NCBI GenBank assembly: GCA_017383665.1
Contig: JAFNWA010000006.1
Location: forward strand, 1 to 7,311
DNA from: Bacteroidaceae bacterium
GTDB lineage: Bacteria; Bacteroidota; Bacteroidia; Bacteroidales; Bacteroidaceae
Direction: 5' to 3'
DNA: 7,311 nt
The notes below the pieces were generated by a model. The model was not told the DNA's origin, did not search any database, and saw only the letters and a list, made by a program, of their open reading frames with translations. Below, one piece after another: positions 5,990 through 7,311 of the stretch (its first letter is position 1; each line of letters opens with the position of its first letter). The translations under genes and the position numbers were made by a program.

Positions 5990-6928
5990 ATGAATAGTAC
6001 AAAATGTTTGATTATCGGTTCGGGACCGGCCGGTTATACAGCGGCGATATATGCGTCGCGCGCGAATCTTTCACCAATTCTCATTGAGGGCATGCAGCCC
6101 GGTGGGCAGCTTACACAGACAACTGTCATTGAGAATTTCCCTGGTTTTCCTCATGGGATTACGGGGCCGGAACTTATGGATAATATGCGTCAGCAGGCTG
6201 TCAATGTGGGTGCTGATGTTCGTTCTGGTTGCGTGGTTGATGTCGATTTTGAAACCTTGCCTTACAAGGTTACACTTGATGACGGTAAGGTGATTGAGGC
6301 CGAGAGTGTGATTGTTGCTACAGGTGCAGCTGCAAAGTATCTTGGCTTGAGCGATGAAATCAAGTATCAGGGTATGGGCGTGAGTGCATGCGCTACATGT
6401 GACGGTTTCTTCTACCGCAAGAAGATTGTTGCCGTTGTGGGTGGTGGTGACACAGCCTGTGAGGAGGCTAACTATCTTGCTTCTTTGGCAGCGAAGGTTT
6501 ATCTCATAGTACGCAAGCCCTTCCTTCGTGCATCAAAGGCAATGCAGGATCGTACTTTGGCGAATCCCAAGATTGAGGTGCTTTTTGAGCATAATACAGA
6601 AGGACTCTTTGGCGAGAATGGTGTAGAAGGTGTACATCTTGTATATCGTAAGGGCGAGCCTGATGAAAAACACTACGATATTGCAGTAGATGGTTTTTTC
6701 CTTGCTATCGGTCATAAGCCGAACTCTGATGTGTTTAAGAAGTACCTCAAAACTGATGAAACTGGCTTCTTTGTTCCGGCCGATGCAAGTGGCGTGAAGA
6801 CACTTGTGCCCGGTGTTTTTGTTGCCGGTGATGTCGCCGACCCTCATTATCGTCAGGCAATCAATGCTGCGGCGAGTGGCTGTCGTGCGGCAATGGAGGC
6901 CGAGCGCTACTTGTCGAGCAAGGCATGA
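5990..6928 (+). CDS. trxB: Thioredoxin-disulfide reductase (NADPH, FAD)
   Basis: Reduces thioredoxin with NADPH in the cytoplasm, supplying electrons for ribonucleotide reductase, peroxidases and protein disulfide repair. At 312 residues it is the usual low-molecular-weight bacterial type. The FAD dinucleotide fold starts with GSGPAG (10-15), and GQLTQTTVIENFPGF (39-53) is the flavin-proximal region. The redox-active pair is CATC (C134, C137), and GGGDTACEEA (151-160) is the NADPH-binding loop. The C-terminal FAD motif is GVFVAGDVADPHYRQA (275-290). In the 2'-phosphate-binding segment the E. coli HRR..R is replaced by VRKPFLR, keeping basic residues R175, K176 and R180 but not the histidine. 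This still favours NADPH and, as I recall, is normal for Bacteroidota TrxB. The ATG at 5990 is 17 nt after the lolA stop, in an AT-rich gap without a Shine-Dalgarno sequence. No terminator separates it from lolA, so it is probably the last gene of the ftsK operon. Confidence 0.97.
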   Translation: MNSTKCLIIGSGPAGYTAAIYASRANLSPILIEGMQPGGQLTQTTVIENFPGFPHGITGPELMDNMRQQAVNVGADVRSGCVVDVDFETLPYKVTLDDGKVIEAESVIVATGAAAKYLGLSDEIKYQGMGVSACATCDGFFYRKKIVAVVGGGDTACEEANYLASLAAKVYLIVRKPFLRASKAMQDRTLANPKIEVLFEHNTEGLFGENGVEGVHLVYRKGEPDEKHYDIAVDGFFLAIGHKPNSDVFKKYLKTDETGFFVPADASGVKTLVPGVFVAGDVADPHYRQAINAAASGCRAAMEAERYLSSKA

Positions 6929-6957
6929 TGGGGTGAGGTAATCCCCAAAAAGGCGGC

Positions 6958-7008
6958 AAGGCCTTAAAGGAAAATAGCCTTATTGCCCTTTTCGCCCTTT
7001 AAGGCCTT
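6958..7008 (+). repeat. 13-bp perfect inverted repeat downstream of trxB (possible transcript-end hairpin)
   Basis: AAGGCCTTAAAGG (6958-6970) is perfectly complementary to CCTTTAAGGCCTT (6996-7008), leaving a 25-nt pyrimidine-rich loop. Each arm contains the palindrome AAGGCCTT. No U-tract follows the right arm, so this is not a classical intrinsic terminator. It may still end or stabilise the trxB mRNA, being the only strong hairpin between trxB and the rplU promoter. GCC(C/T)TT motifs recur at 6961, 6977, 6985, 6994 and 7004. Confidence 0.75.
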
Positions 7009-7048
7009 ATGCGGGTTATCTGATAATTTCTGCAAAGATTTTGGCATA

Positions 7049-7084
7049 TTTGTTTCTCTATCTTGAAAATATTCTCTATCTTTG
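7049..7084 (+). promoter_or_regulatory. Bacteroidota-type promoter of rplU
   Basis: TATCTTTG at 7077-7084 is an exact match to the -7 consensus TAnnTTTG. Upstream, TTTG (7049-7052) lies 24 nt away, slightly longer than the usual 19-21 nt. The adjoining TTTC (7053-7056) would give a 20-nt spacer. Transcription should start near 7090, leaving an untranslated leader of about 80 nt before the rplU ATG. Confidence 0.75.
7054..7082 (+). repeat. 11-nt direct repeat covering the rplU -7 region
   Basis: TTCTCTATCTT occurs at 7054-7064 and again at 7072-7082, an 18-nt period. The downstream copy supplies most of the -7 box (TATCTTTG) and the upstream copy a -7-like TATCTTGA at 7059-7066. It could reflect a duplicated or alternative promoter element, or chance in an AT-rich region. 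Confidence 0.5.
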
Positions 7085-7089
7085 CACCC

Positions 7090-7171
7090 GGTTTAGTCCG
7101 TAGGGGTTGGATAAGACGCGCCCACGAAGGGAGCGCACCTCGCGGAATTCACAATAAAAGCGATAAAATAA
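7090..7171 (+). promoter_or_regulatory. GC-rich structured 5' leader of rplU
   Basis: This leader is unusually GC-rich for the intergenic DNA here, then becomes A-rich just before the ATG. A hairpin forms from GCGCCC (7118-7123) and GGAGCGC (7130-7136) with one bulged A. A competing pairing joins CGTAGGG (7099-7105, A7102 bulged) to CCCACG (7121-7126), and the two share C7121-C7123. CGG/CCG (7089-7091 with 7098-7100) is a further small stem. Ribosomal protein leaders often mediate autoregulation, but I do not recognise this as a described family; a regulatory role is inferred. Confidence 0.45.
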
Positions 7172-7311
7172 ATGTACGCAATTGTTGAGATTAATGGACA
7201 GCAGTTCAAAGCTGAGGCTGGTAAGAAGCTGTTCGTGCACCACATCAAGGGTGCTCAGAACGACACAACCGTTGAGTTTGACCGCGTGTTGTTGTTGGAC
7301 AAGGAAGGCGC
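7172..7311 (+). CDS. rplU: 50S ribosomal protein L21, N-terminal part (3' end outside the window)
   Basis: L21 binds 23S rRNA in the large ribosomal subunit. The first 46 residues are present, beginning [20 protein letters not shown], the characteristic L21 N-terminus ([11 protein letters not shown]), followed by [22 protein letters not shown]. The full protein usually has about 100 residues, so more than half is off the right edge. The start codon follows an A-rich stretch (GATAAAATAA) with no Shine-Dalgarno sequence, as is common in Bacteroidota. rplU is normally followed by rpmA (L27), which would lie outside this window. Confidence 0.97.
   Translation, partial: MYAIVEINGQQFKAEAGKKLFVHHIKGAQNDTTVEFDRVLLLDKEG

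Noticed and set aside
6161..6570. Possible loss of NADPH specificity in TrxB because the HRR motif lacks its histidine
   Set aside because: Basic residues R175, K176 and R180 remain, and the VRKP-LR form appears to be the normal version in Bacteroidota, so no change of cofactor is claimed.
6929..6957. GGGG (6930-6933) with CCCC (6943-6946) plus A-tract as a trxB terminator
   Set aside because: The stem is only 4 bp and is followed by A rather than T residues, so it would not terminate rightward transcription.
1..7311. CRISPR, toxin-antitoxin, prophage, IS element or tRNA content
   Set aside because: No repeat-spacer array, transposase, integrase, small paired ORFs or tRNA-like cloverleaf was seen on either strand; all long frames are accounted for by housekeeping genes or their shadows.

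Overview
The window is a conserved housekeeping segment from a member of the Bacteroidales (Bacteroides/Prevotella-like; the genus cannot be fixed from sequence alone). The assignment rests on the L20 and L21 sequences, a DUF5063 protein (a Bacteroidota family), a Bacteroidota-type LolA-like protein, promoter boxes of the TAnnTTyG (-7) type, and A-rich start-codon contexts, mostly without a Shine-Dalgarno sequence.

Layout. The left edge holds the 3' end of rplT (ribosomal protein L20, + strand), closed by an intrinsic terminator at 269-300. A second hairpin (315-350) terminates the convergent minus-strand operon. That operon is transcribed from about 2700 leftwards and encodes, in order, a DUF5063 protein (2683-2129), a DEDDy RNase D-like 3'-5' exonuclease (2142-1555) and an RlmI-type 23S rRNA methyltransferase (1553-372). 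The first two genes overlap by 14 nt and the last two are 1 nt apart. A divergent promoter region of about 145 bp (2684-2827) separates this operon from the plus-strand cluster ftsK (2828-5335), lolA-like (5346-5972), trxB (5990-6928). The right edge has a 13-bp perfect inverted repeat after trxB, a promoter, a GC-rich structured leader and the 5' end of rplU (L21).

How the genes work together. The minus operon pairs an rRNA base methyltransferase with a probable RNA-type exonuclease and an uncharacterised partner, so an RNA maturation or quality-control theme is plausible but inferred. The plus cluster joins a chromosome-segregation motor, a periplasmic lipoprotein chaperone and the thioredoxin-system reductase. 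These three functions also lie near each other in E. coli (trxB-lrp-ftsK-lolA), in a different order. Ribosomal protein genes flank both sides.

I saw no mobile element, CRISPR array, tRNA, defence system or sign of recent transfer. The points most worth a second look are the structured rplU leader, the DUF5063/exonuclease/RlmI coupling, the inverted repeat after trxB, and the near-identical paired terminators after rplT. I do not believe a dramatic new system is present.
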